Assembly: GCA_037440545.1 (NCBI GenBank)
Contig: JBBITX010000024.1
Coordinates: forward strand, 1 to 19,442
Reading direction: 5' to 3'
From: JAVZIQ01 sp037440545
GTDB taxonomy: Archaea; Thermoproteota; Bathyarchaeia; Bathyarchaeales; Bathycorpusculaceae
DNA length: 19,442 nucleotides
Below are positions 6,839 through 14,349 of this stretch, in pieces. A model generated the notes under the pieces. The model searched no databases, was not told the DNA's origin, and saw only the letters and a program-made list of their open reading frames with translations. The position numbers and the translations under genes were made by a program. Every line of letters starts with the position of its first letter. Positions within the stretch are counted from its first letter, which is position 1.

Positions 6839-9223
6839 TTAAATCTCTCCGCAGCTTAATGTGCGCTTCCAAGAGAACAGCAATTCGCTGATTGGGGCAT
6901 CAACGGCTAAGCTGCCATCTAATCCATATATTTGCAGCCTCGGTGTCTCAGTGACGCTGCCAACCCTCGCGTGAACGCATCCACGCATAATATATTCAAA
7001 ATCCCTGCTGCATTCCTCTGGAACCTCAACGAGGAAGCGGCTGTTTGACTCTGAGAAAAGAATGAGGTCATCTCTTCCCAGTCCTTCTCTTGGAACTAGA
7101 CGCAGGTCAATTTGTACGCCGTATCCTCCTGAAAAAGCCATTTCCGCCGCAGCAACTGCTAAGCCTCCCTCTGATAAGTCGTGGCAGGAGCTGACGATTC
7201 CCAGGTCTATGGCCTTTGTTAAGGCTTTAAAAGCTTTTCTTGCTTTATAAGGTTGAACCTTTGGCACGTTTTTGCCTATGAACCCCATAAGCCTATAATA
7301 TTCTGAGCCTCCAAGTTCGTTGTAGGTTTTTCCAACAATGTATATTGGGTTGTTGGGAGCTTTAACATCCAGTGAAAGGGCTCCACGTATGTCTGGAACA
7401 ATTCCAACAGCAGTTATTAGAAGGGTTGGAGTGACTGGCCCAAGGGGAGACTCGTTGTAGAGGCTGTCCTTTCCTGAAATGAAGGGTGTTCCATAGGCTT
7501 TTGCAGTGTGGTAGCAAGCTTCACAGGCTTTCACTAAACTGCCCAGCCTATCTGGTTTTTCAGGGTTGCCCCATGTAAAATTGTCAAGGAGAGCTATTCT
7601 TCTTCCCCCGACAGCAATATTGTTCCTTACAGCCTCGTCTATAGCTGAGGCAGCCATCCAGTATGGGTCTATTTTTCCGTAGTTTGGGTTGATTCCGCAT
7701 GAGATGGCTAAGCCCTTCCATGAGTTTCTTAATGGTTTAAGAACTGAAGCGTCGTTCGGTCCTCCTGGCTCTCCGTGTAGGGGCTTGAGAACAGTGTTTC
7801 CCTTAACCTCATGGTCATATGTTCTTATTACGCTTTCCTTGCTGGCAATGTTGGGAGAGGATAAAAGCCTGAAAACGGTTTCTGTCAGGTTATTAGGCAA
7901 TGGAAAATTCGGCTCCTGACAGATTGGAGGCGTATATTCAGCTTTTCTGGTTGCCCTAGGCGGTTGGAAAAGGAATGGGATATCCAGCTCTGCAACTTTT
8001 TCCCCATAGTAATGGATTCGTAAAATTTCATCGTCAGTGTATCTGCCAATGACTGAGGCTTCAACGTCTTCACATTTAAAAACCATCAAGATATGCTCTA
8101 AGTTTTTGGGAGGGACAGCTAATAGCATTCTCTCCTGAGATTCTGAAACATATATTTCCCATGGGGCTAGGTTAGGATATTTTAGTGGAACTTTGTCAAG
8201 TTCTAGGGATGCGCCGCAGCCGAATCTTTTAGCGGTTTCGCCTACAGCTGAGGAAAGGCCTCCTCCCCCCAAGTCTGTGATGGCTGAAGCCAGTTCAAGG
8301 TCTCTTATTTGTATTATAGCCCTTTTCAACTTCTCCTCCTCAATTGGGTTTGCAATCTGGACGGCTGGCCTTGAAACTTCCTCAGATTTTTCAGTTAACT
8401 CTGCAGAGGCGAATGTTACGCCATGTATGCCGTCTCTTCCAGTTTTGCCTCCTGCCAATAGAATCATGTCTCCAGGCTTTGCGTTTCTTCTGAATTTTTT
8501 CAGAGGCAGCAGCCCTATGCACCCGCAGTATACAACAACATTTCCAACATAGCTTTCTTCGAAGCATATTGCTCCATTAACTGTTGGGATGCCCATGTTG
8601 TTTCCGTAATTTCCAATTCCGGCTACTACTCCCATGTATATGTATTTAGGATGCTTTACGCCTGGAGGAAGCTTTTCATAAGGGTAATCTAAAGGTCCGA
8701 AGCCTAAAACGTCTGTGCATGCAATTGGGTCAGCCCAAACGCCTAAAATGTCTCGTATTACTCCGCCAACCCCTGTGGCTGCGCCTCCAAAGGGCTCTAT
8801 GGCTGATGGGTGGTTGTGCGTTTCAACTTTGACGGCTATTCCAAAATCCCTTTCGAAGCGGATTATGCCTGCATTGTCCTCGAAAACTGAGAAGCACCAG
8901 GGGGGGTTAATCTCCTCTGTAACCTTTGCAATGTAAGTTTTAAAAAGGCTTTGGATTTCCTTTCCGTTGAATATTATTAGGCCTTTAAAGGTCTTGTGAA
9001 AGCAGTGTTCCGACCATGTTTGACCAATTGTTTGAAGTTCAACATCTGTAGGATTTCTTTTTTTCCCTTTAAAATAGCTTTGAACAGCCTTCATCTCCAT
9101 CAAGTTTAAGCCTAGGCCTAGGTCACGGCTTACATCCATAAGCTGGCTGTCAGATGCCTCAAGAATGTTAATTTCAAAGATTTGGAAAGGCGTTTTCCTC
9201 CGTACGTAGAGGTTGGCTGTCAT
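6839..9223 (-). CDS. purL: FGAM synthase large subunit
   Basis: PurL uses ATP and ammonia from PurQ to turn FGAR into FGAM. It is the small-type PurL, lacking a fused glutaminase, of 794 residues (bacterial small PurL is about 740). Recognisable elements are QTWSEHCFHKTF near 68-79, the ATP/metal region KVETHNHPSAIEPFGGAATG near 132-151, GGKTGRDGIHG, ITDLGGGGLSSAVGE, and the second AIRS-like half with HGEPGGPNDASVLKP, FISGKDSLYNE and CHDLSEGGLAVAAAEMAFSG. The ATG overlaps the purS stop (ATGA), so translation of the two is coupled. The frame is intact throughout. Confidence 0.97.
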   Translation of the reverse strand: MTANLYVRRKTPFQIFEINILEASDSQLMDVSRDLGLGLNLMEMKAVQSYFKGKKRNPTDVELQTIGQTWSEHCFHKTFKGLIIFNGKEIQSLFKTYIAKVTEEINPPWCFSVFEDNAGIIRFERDFGIAVKVETHNHPSAIEPFGGAATGVGGVIRDILGVWADPIACTDVLGFGPLDYPYEKLPPGVKHPKYIYMGVVAGIGNYGNNMGIPTVNGAICFEESYVGNVVVYCGCIGLLPLKKFRRNAKPGDMILLAGGKTGRDGIHGVTFASAELTEKSEEVSRPAVQIANPIEEEKLKRAIIQIRDLELASAITDLGGGGLSSAVGETAKRFGCGASLELDKVPLKYPNLAPWEIYVSESQERMLLAVPPKNLEHILMVFKCEDVEASVIGRYTDDEILRIHYYGEKVAELDIPFLFQPPRATRKAEYTPPICQEPNFPLPNNLTETVFRLLSSPNIASKESVIRTYDHEVKGNTVLKPLHGEPGGPNDASVLKPLRNSWKGLAISCGINPNYGKIDPYWMAASAIDEAVRNNIAVGGRRIALLDNFTWGNPEKPDRLGSLVKACEACYHTAKAYGTPFISGKDSLYNESPLGPVTPTLLITAVGIVPDIRGALSLDVKAPNNPIYIVGKTYNELGGSEYYRLMGFIGKNVPKVQPYKARKAFKALTKAIDLGIVSSCHDLSEGGLAVAAAEMAFSGGYGVQIDLRLVPREGLGRDDLILFSESNSRFLVEVPEECSRDFEYIMRGCVHARVGSVTETPRLQIYGLDGSLAVDAPISELLFSWKRTLSCGEI

Positions 9224-9471
9224 TGTGTTTCCTCAACCGTTACTACATAATCATCTTTTGTAGGGTTTGCTAAAAGCCTCTTACAAAACTCATCACCTTT
9301 CTTCAAAGCTTCATCTCTGGATTCAGCCTCAAGAATGACTGTATAAGCCTTGCTGACGTTAACCCTTTCAACTTTGTATCCTAATTCTTTAAGCATACGG
9401 GCCGTTGTCTCCCCTTCAGGGTCGCTATGTCCACGCTTTAAGCAAACCTCAATTTTTAGGCGATATTTCAT
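9220..9471 (-). CDS. purS: FGAM synthase small subunit PurS
   Basis: PurS is the small bridging subunit that docks PurQ on PurL and helps ammonia transfer. The 83 residues are of family length and pattern: YRLKIEVCLKRGHSDPEGETTARMLKELGY at the N-terminus, then VERVNVSKAYTVILEAESRDEA and a C-terminal strand ending VTVEETQ. The ATG at 9471 directly precedes the first beta strand and has no clear Shine-Dalgarno site, consistent with a short leader from the AT-rich region upstream. It is the first gene of the purS-purL-purQ operon. Confidence 0.95.
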   Translation of the reverse strand: MKYRLKIEVCLKRGHSDPEGETTARMLKELGYKVERVNVSKAYTVILEAESRDEALKKGDEFCKRLLANPTKDDYVVTVEETQ

Positions 9472-9506
9472 AGGCTAATTTAAATTCAAGAGGATTTAAA
9501 CACTTT

Positions 9507-9517
9507 TATTTAATAAG
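9507..9517 (-). promoter_or_regulatory. TATA-like element upstream of purS
   Basis: On the minus strand this reads TTATTAAATAA, about 36-46 bases before the purS ATG, giving a predicted start near 9486. A second TTTAAAT (9494-9500 region) would instead give a leaderless transcript, so the true box is uncertain. The 179-base gap 9472-9650 otherwise holds nothing convincing. Confidence 0.35.
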
Positions 9518-9650
9518 TAAAGGTTTGATGAAGCTCCTATTAAGCGTAGGAAGCTTTAAGACTTTAAAGAACGTTGTAAAGGTTGATTATGGACGTGGTT
9601 TGCTTAACAACATTGTTTTCTGAATGAAAATTTAATAAAGCCCTTTTTCT

Positions 9651-10757
9651 TCACTGCTGAGAGTTTTCTTTCAGCGCTATTTTTTTTCCAGCGTATTTTA
9701 TTTTGATCCCTGTGGAGGCTGTTACTTGCCCTATTTTCTCGGCTTCAGCCATGTTTTTATTCAGTATTTCAGTTGCCTTGTATTCGTCTTCTGGCGAAAC
9801 TATTATGGCGAAGCCCCATCCCATGTTAAATGTTTTAAACATTTCCTCTTCAGGTATGAACATTCCAATTTCAGAGGCAGTTTTCTGAATTAATTGAAAT
9901 ATTGGCTGGGGCTTAAAGTTGTCAAATTGGAAGCCTATGCCCTTTGAGAATAGGGTTAGGCGGTTAAATTTCAGGTAGGCGTCTCCAGTGATATGCACAG
10001 CAGCCTTAACTTTGACCTCTTCTGCAACTTTGAGGAATGGCTTAACATAAATTTTAGTAGGCTCCAAAACTTCATAGACAACCTCACGGTTTAGGGGTTC
10101 TGGGATATCGTATGGATCGTATTTGCCGCCCCACTGTTTAAACAAAACCTTCCTGGCTAAGGTTAAGCCGTTGCTGTGAATGCCGGAGCTTCGTAAACCT
10201 ATAATGATGTCGCCTGGCTTAATTTCCCTTCCAGTTATCAGAGCTTTCTTTGCAACTTCGCCGACTGAGGCAAAAACCATATCGAAGCCCTTTCCCTCAG
10301 CCAAGCCCTTAATAAGTTCTGCAACGTCTCCTATCTCCCCTCCCGGCACTATACATTCGGCTTCCATGGCTCCTCTGGTTATTCCCTTCATCCACTCGCC
10401 AACCAAATCTGGGTTCGAAACTTGGGCGTGAATATTATCCACGACAGCTAAGGGCCTTGCACCGGATCGGATAACATCGTTGACAGCCATGGCCACTCCG
10501 TCAATCCCTATCGTGTCATATTTCCCGGAAAGCTGAGCAACAAGGACTTTTGTGCCTATCCCTTCTATCACCAGGTCTAGGTAGCAGTCTTCTCGAAATG
10601 GAAAGACAATTCCGTAGGGAAGCTGTATAACTCTTCCATAACGGCTGAAACAGTGTGTTTTCCTTAATATGTGGAGGGTTTTCTTAGCCTTAGCTCTAAG
10701 CTGTCTATCGACACCTGCCTTGGCATAAGTGAAATTGCTAGTCAAATCTTCCCCCAA
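9651..10757 (-). CDS. purM: AIR synthase (phosphoribosylformylglycinamidine cyclo-ligase)
   Basis: PurM closes the imidazole ring of FGAM with ATP to give AIR, the step directly after PurSLQ. The 368-residue protein has the family's N-terminal TYAKAGVDRQ, IEGIGTKVLVA, KYDTIGIDGVAMAVNDVIRSGARPL (about 78-102), PGGEIGDVAELI, IGLRSSGIHSNGLTLAR and the C-terminal FNMGWGFAIIV. The start is TTG: an in-frame TAA precedes it (10758-10760), no ATG exists before the conserved TYAKAGVD, and GGGG falls within the first codons. It lies upstream of purS on the same strand, separated by 179 bases with its own and the purS candidate promoters. Confidence 0.95.
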   Translation of the reverse strand: MGEDLTSNFTYAKAGVDRQLRAKAKKTLHILRKTHCFSRYGRVIQLPYGIVFPFREDCYLDLVIEGIGTKVLVAQLSGKYDTIGIDGVAMAVNDVIRSGARPLAVVDNIHAQVSNPDLVGEWMKGITRGAMEAECIVPGGEIGDVAELIKGLAEGKGFDMVFASVGEVAKKALITGREIKPGDIIIGLRSSGIHSNGLTLARKVLFKQWGGKYDPYDIPEPLNREVVYEVLEPTKIYVKPFLKVAEEVKVKAAVHITGDAYLKFNRLTLFSKGIGFQFDNFKPQPIFQLIQKTASEIGMFIPEEEMFKTFNMGWGFAIIVSPEDEYKATEILNKNMAEAEKIGQVTASTGIKIKYAGKKIALKENSQQ

Positions 10758-10789
10758 TTAAACAGCCTTTACCTTAGACAATATTTGGG

Positions 10790-10803
10790 CAAAAATATTT
10801 TTA
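10790..10803 (-). promoter_or_regulatory. TATA-like AT box upstream of purM
   Basis: An almost self-complementary AAAAATATTTTT tract sits about 35-45 bases before the purM TTG, at the distance expected for box A on the minus strand, with a predicted start near 10770. It is the only strong AT tract in the 139-base gap between korC and purM. Confidence 0.45.
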
Positions 10804-10896
10804 GTTTTCTAGGCTCCCGTTTACAAAGCCAAACAAGGGTGGAGAAAGGCTTTACTTGCATTTCAGCTGGCAGGGTTAATACCTAAAATTACTGCT

Positions 10897-11430
10897 TTAT
10901 TGATGTTGTAGCTCTCTTCCTTTTTTGAAGGCTTGAACGTTTATAGCGGCGGATTTTGCTGAAAGGGTGTCTTTTATGGCTTTTTCCAATGATTTCTCCG
11001 TTACAATATTTGTGGCAGCTTGAAGGAAACCTAACATGATCATGTTTGCGAAGATTTTCTGTTCGAATGTTTTTTCTGCTAATTCTGTTGCTGGAACTGT
11101 ATAAATTTCTGCTTCGGTTTCTGGTATATTCTTTATTACGCTGTTGTCAACTATGAGGATGCCTTCTTTCTTTAGGTCTTTAATGTTTTTTTCTAAGGCT
11201 TCTTGGCTTAGTGCTATTAGTATGTCGCATTTTCTAACCATTGGAAAGCCTATTTTGCCCTCAGAAATTATTACCTCGCTTTTAGCTGTTGTTCCCCTTG
11301 CTTCTGCTCCGTAGCTTTGGGTTTGAACAACGTTCTGGCCGTCGTATACCGCTGCTTTTCCAAGGATTTGTCCTGCCAGAACTACTCCCTGGCCTCCTAA
11401 GCCGCATATTCTTATCTCAGTTTTCTTCAA
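10897..11430 (-). CDS. korC: 2-oxoacid:ferredoxin oxidoreductase gamma subunit
   Basis: This is the gamma domain of a ferredoxin-dependent 2-oxoacid oxidoreductase, the part that helps bind coenzyme A. The 177-residue protein has the family opening EIRICGLGGQGVVLAGQILG, then QSYGAEARGTTAKSEVIIS and GFPMVRKCDILIALSQEA. The start is TTG 11430, supported by GGGAGG at 11445-11440 on the minus strand with 9-base spacing; the gene overlaps the end of korB by 14 bases. It is the last gene of korA-korB-korC. No ferredoxin-like delta subunit is present beside it, so electrons presumably leave through the cluster of KorB to free ferredoxin. Confidence 0.9.
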   Translation of the reverse strand: MKKTEIRICGLGGQGVVLAGQILGKAAVYDGQNVVQTQSYGAEARGTTAKSEVIISEGKIGFPMVRKCDILIALSQEALEKNIKDLKKEGILIVDNSVIKNIPETEAEIYTVPATELAEKTFEQKIFANMIMLGFLQAATNIVTEKSLEKAIKDTLSAKSAAINVQAFKKGRELQHQ

Positions 11431-12250
11431 TTTTTTGAGCCTCCCTGATTAGGTTGTAGATGTTTTCGTCTAGGGTGGGGCGTTCTCTGTGTATGAATTC
11501 GCCTATTACAATTTTTGTTTTCACGGCTTCTTCTTCTCCTAGTTTTTCAGCTTCATCTTTTGTTATGGAGTTTTCTCGAAACCATTTCACCATCTCTCCA
11601 GCATCTTTGAAGCCCATTCTCCTCCCGTAGGCTGTGGGACATTGGCTTACAACCTCTATAAATCTGAAGCCTTTCATTTGAAAGGCCTTCTTCACCGCGT
11701 CTTTAAGTTGGGTTTGGTGGGCGGTTGTCCAACGGGCGGCATAGCTGGCTCCTGCAGTTGCAGCCAGCCTAGCAGCGTCTATGGGGTACTCGTAACTTCC
11801 ATACGGGGTTGTTGTTGTTTTAGCCTTAAAAGGTGTTGTTGGCGCCACCTGTCCTCCGGTCATCCCGTAAACCATGTTGTTAACCATTATTACGAGTATG
11901 TCGAGGTTTCTCCTTGCTGCATGTATGAAGTGGCTTAAGCCTATTCCAACTATGTCCCCGTCTCCGCCGAAGACGACGACGTTTAATTCTGGACGCATAA
12001 GCTTCACACCCGTTGCTACAGGTATGCTTCTCCCGTGAAGGGTGTGTATTGAATCCGCTTTGAAATATGGTGAGGGAATCCATGAGGCGCAGCCTATTCC
12101 GCTGCAGAATACAAATTTGCCTAGGTTTTCATAGCCAAGTTCATAGAGGGCTCTGAGGAAGGCGTTTATAACTGTGAAGGCTCCGCATCCTGGGCAGAAT
12201 GGAAGTTTCAAATCTCTAAGGTAGTTTTTAACAGAAAAACCCTCCTTCAT
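11417..12250 (-). CDS. korB: 2-oxoacid:ferredoxin oxidoreductase beta subunit (TPP)
   Basis: This is the thiamine-diphosphate and [4Fe-4S]-binding beta subunit. With the ATG at 12250 it has 277 residues. Cluster cysteines are visible as FCPGCGA (Cys19, Cys22), FCSGIGCAS (Cys49 region) and SQCPTAYGRR further on. TPP/Mg binding is shown by GGDGD near 95-99 followed by NNMVYGMTGGQ from about 124. The longer frame to TTG 12277 is rejected: GGAGG at 12264-12260 lies 9 bases before ATG 12250, and that ATG is one base from the korA stop. GDGD with a downstream asparagine pair is the standard TPP fold signature. Confidence 0.92.
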   Translation of the reverse strand: MKEGFSVKNYLRDLKLPFCPGCGAFTVINAFLRALYELGYENLGKFVFCSGIGCASWIPSPYFKADSIHTLHGRSIPVATGVKLMRPELNVVVFGGDGDIVGIGLSHFIHAARRNLDILVIMVNNMVYGMTGGQVAPTTPFKAKTTTTPYGSYEYPIDAARLAATAGASYAARWTTAHQTQLKDAVKKAFQMKGFRFIEVVSQCPTAYGRRMGFKDAGEMVKWFRENSITKDEAEKLGEEEAVKTKIVIGEFIHRERPTLDENIYNLIREAQKIEEN

Positions 12251-12251
12251 T

Positions 12252-13388
12252 TTAATAAGCCTCCAAAATTTTTTCAAGAAGCTCTTCAGGAGTTATAAGT
12301 TCTCCACCTCCAATCTTGTTTAATGGAACTACCTCTGCCTTTCCACAGGCAACTCTCTGCACTTCATAGAATATTTGGCGTAAATTCATCTCTGGAACAA
12401 CTATTTTTTCAGCTTTCTCAGCCAGCTTTGCAACGGGCTTTTCTGGAAAGGGCCATATGGTTTTAAGCCTTAAATATCCAACATTTAACCTGTCCGCATC
12501 AGCGTATTCCACTAGTTCGTATACTGCCCGTGAAGTGCAGCCATATGAAACAATGCCGACTCTGCAGTCTTCAACATTATAGCTTTCCACCTCTGAAATT
12601 TCATCCGCATGTTTTTGAATCTTGCTGTTAAGCCTTTCAACAAGCCTTCTATGCACTAGAGGATCTGATGTAAACCTTACACCATGCTCGTCATGGGTGG
12701 AACCTGTCACAGCAACATTGAAGCCTTCACCTACAGCAGGCATAGGCGGAACCTCCTCAAAACCGAAAAAGGCTTCATCTTTAAAATTCGGTTTTCTACG
12801 GTTTATGATCTCTATTTTTTCAATAGGCGGCACTGTGACTTGCTCTCGCATGTGGGCTGTCACCTCATCTGAGAGAAGTATCACTGGAGTGCGGTACTTC
12901 TCTGCAAGGTTGAAGGCCCTTATAGTTAAGGTGAACATCTCCTCCACAGAGTTCGGAGAAAGCACAATAGCCGAATAGTCGCCATGGGTTCCCCAGCGGG
13001 ACTGCATAACATCACCCTGCCCACATTTAGTTGCCTGTCCAGTGCTCGGCCCAAGCCTTTGAACGTCAACAATCACGCATGGAGTTTCCGTCATGAAAGC
13101 CCAACCTACCGTCTCCTGCATAAGATCAAAGCCCGGGCCTGAAGTGGCGGTCATAGATTTAAAACCAGCCCAACTTGCCCCAACAACAGCCCCCACAGAG
13201 GCTAACTCATCCTCCATCTGGACGGCTACGCCTCCAACCTGTGGAAGACGCTTAGACAAATGCTCCGCAATTTCAGACGCTGGAGTAATAGGGTAACCGG
13301 CGAAAAAAAGGCAGCCTGCAAGCATCGCAGCCTCAGCGCATGCCTCGCTACCCTGCCAAAAATACCTGCCCGGCCTAACCACTTTCAT
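12252..13388 (-). CDS. korA: 2-oxoacid:ferredoxin oxidoreductase alpha subunit, likely 2-oxoglutarate
   Basis: This is the alpha subunit of a cytoplasmic enzyme interconverting a 2-oxoacid plus CoA with acyl-CoA, CO2 and reduced ferredoxin. In 378 residues it has FFAGYPITPASEIAEHLS near 28-45, QMEDELASVGAVVGASWAG near 57-75, TATSGPGFDLMQE near 80-92 and QRLGPSTGQATKCGQGD from about 110. The GPSTGQ-type segment and the alpha-beta-gamma gene set resemble 2-oxoglutarate oxidoreductases rather than pyruvate ones; substrate is inferred. ATG 13388 is preferred to TTG 13403, since GGGAAGG precedes it closely and the conserved fold begins soon after. The gene is divergent from the tRNA-Gly, with a 69-base shared upstream region. 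Confidence 0.9.
   Translation of the reverse strand: MKVVRPGRYFWQGSEACAEAAMLAGCLFFAGYPITPASEIAEHLSKRLPQVGGVAVQMEDELASVGAVVGASWAGFKSMTATSGPGFDLMQETVGWAFMTETPCVIVDVQRLGPSTGQATKCGQGDVMQSRWGTHGDYSAIVLSPNSVEEMFTLTIRAFNLAEKYRTPVILLSDEVTAHMREQVTVPPIEKIEIINRRKPNFKDEAFFGFEEVPPMPAVGEGFNVAVTGSTHDEHGVRFTSDPLVHRRLVERLNSKIQKHADEISEVESYNVEDCRVGIVSYGCTSRAVYELVEYADADRLNVGYLRLKTIWPFPEKPVAKLAEKAEKIVVPEMNLRQIFYEVQRVACGKAEVVPLNKIGGGELITPEELLEKILEAY
12260..12264 (-). promoter_or_regulatory. Ribosome binding site deciding the korB start
   Basis: A perfect GGAGG on the minus strand, inside the 3' end of korA, is spaced 9 bases from ATG 12250. It removes the extra nine residues that the longest open frame would add to KorB. 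Confidence 0.7.
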
Positions 13389-13432
13389 ACACTGCCTTCC
13401 CAAACAACAAATACCGGAGTAATGAATAAAAG

Positions 13433-13438
13433 TTTAAG
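13433..13438 (+). promoter_or_regulatory. TATA-like box for tRNA-Gly
   Basis: TTTAAG is centred about 23 bases before the first tRNA nucleotide, the right place for box A of a tRNA gene transcribed from its 5' end. The same AT-rich tract (13422-13438) may serve korA on the other strand. Weak match, inferred. Confidence 0.35.
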
Positions 13439-13457
13439 CAGTTATCTAATCTCCTCA

Positions 13458-13533
13458 GCGGCCGTAGTCTAGCCTGGCAGGACTTCGGCCTCCCGAGCCG
13501 GCGACCCGGGTTCAAATCCCGGCGGCCGCACCA
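13458..13533 (+). tRNA. tRNA-Gly (anticodon CCC), CCA encoded
   Basis: A full cloverleaf folds by hand. The seven-pair acceptor GCGGCCG (13458-13464) matches CGGCCGC (13523-13529). The D stem GTCT pairs with GGAC. The anticodon stem TCGGC pairs with GCCGG around loop CTCCCGA, placing CCC at 13492-13494. The T stem CCGGG pairs with CCCGG around TTCAAAT. A discriminator A at 13530 is followed by a genomic CCA (13531-13533). The tRNA reads GGG glycine codons. No intron is seen. Confidence 0.95.
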
Positions 13534-13586
13534 TTCTCGTATTTTATGCGCAAAAGGCTTATTATGAATGGGTTGAATTTATGGTT

Positions 13587-13593
13587 GGTGAGG
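13587..13593 (+). promoter_or_regulatory. Ribosome binding site of sufC
   Basis: GGTGAGG ends 4 bases before ATG 13598 (GGTGA is 6 bases away). It marks 13598 as the true sufC start even though that frame stops after 22 codons, and so supports the frameshift reading. Confidence 0.6.
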
Positions 13594-13597
13594 ACTT

Positions 13598-14349
13598 ATG
13601 ATTTATTTGTTGGAAGTTGAGGATCTGAAAGTTAAGGTGGGTAATGCGCTTATTCTTGAGGCGTAAGTTTCGGGATAAGAAGAGGCGAGATTCACGTTCT
13701 TTTTGGGCCTAATGGTTCGGGGAAAACAACCTTGATTGGCGCCATTATCGGGTTACCTGCATATGAGGTTGTTTCGGGCAGAATAATATTCATGAGTGAG
13801 GATATTACGGGTAAAAGCGTTGAGGAAAGGGCGAAGCTCGTTATTGGAGTGGGCTTCCAGAACCCGCCTGAAATCAATGGTGTAAAACTTGAGGATTTGC
13901 TGAAGCTTTGCCTTGGCAAAAGCCCTAATGAAGAATTCAGCGTGGATGAAATGCGCCTTATAGAGGCTTTTAGGCTTCAAGATTTCTTGAAGAGGGAAAC
14001 TCATGTTGGCTTCTCCGGAGGTGAAAGGAAAAGGTCTGAAATTTTGCAGCTGCTTTTTTTAAGGCCTAAACTTTTACTTTTAGACGGACCTGACTCAGGC
14101 GTTGATGTTGAAAGCTTAAAACTTATTTCAGGCGAGGTTCAGCGGTACATTGAATCCAGCGGGGCCTCAGCCCTTATCATAACGCATAAGGGTGACATAC
14201 TGGACTATTTTAAGGCCAAGTATGGATGTGTTTTGCTTAACGGCAAAATTCACTGCTTCAAAGATCCTAAACATGTTTATGAAGACATAAAGCGCGAGGG
14301 CTACGAGGGCTGCGTTAAATGCCAATTAAAGGGCAAGGAGAAATGGTAA
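13598..14349 (+). CDS. sufC: SUF iron-sulfur assembly ATPase, frameshifted near 13661
   Basis: SufC is the ABC-type ATPase that works with SufB on the scaffold for Fe-S cluster assembly in the cytoplasm. The first 21 codons from ATG 13598 give a SufC N-terminus (LLEVEDLKVKVGNALILE); the frame then hits TAA at 13664. Homology resumes in another frame at 13663 (VSFGIRRGEIHVLFGPNGSGKTT), with only two bases for the joining codon, so one base is missing; restoring a G gives LEGVSFG and 250 residues. The Walker A GPNGSGKTT, Q-loop GFQNPPE, signature GFSGGERKR and H-loop THKGD are present. In Walker B the catalytic Glu is replaced by Gly (LLLLDGPDSG, GGA at 14086-14088), one base from GAA. Frameshift plus this change could mean sequence errors or real decay. 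Confidence 0.88.
14337..14340 (+). promoter_or_regulatory. Ribosome binding site deciding the sufB start
   Basis: GGAG lies 8 bases before ATG 14349 but only 2 before ATG 14343 and downstream of ATG 14319. It therefore selects 14349, whose A is the last base of the sufC stop (TAATG). Confidence 0.6.

Noticed and set aside
8193..8552. 119-codon plus-strand open frame opposite purL
   Set aside because: It mirrors the conserved glycine-rich purL frame; the protein is Pro/Ser-rich without any domain pattern.
9528..9623. 31-codon open frame on the plus strand between purM and purS
   Set aside because: It has an ATG after AAGGTTTG but no recognisable protein pattern, lies antisense to the leader of the purS operon, and its only AT box is too close to the ATG.
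9472..9650. Purine riboswitch or other structured leader ahead of purS
   Set aside because: I found no paired stems or known aptamer pattern in the 179 bases; the region looks like AT-rich promoter DNA.
12251..12277. Longer KorB starting at TTG 12277
   Set aside because: It would overlap the end of korA without a ribosome site, while ATG 12250 has GGAGG at 9 bases.
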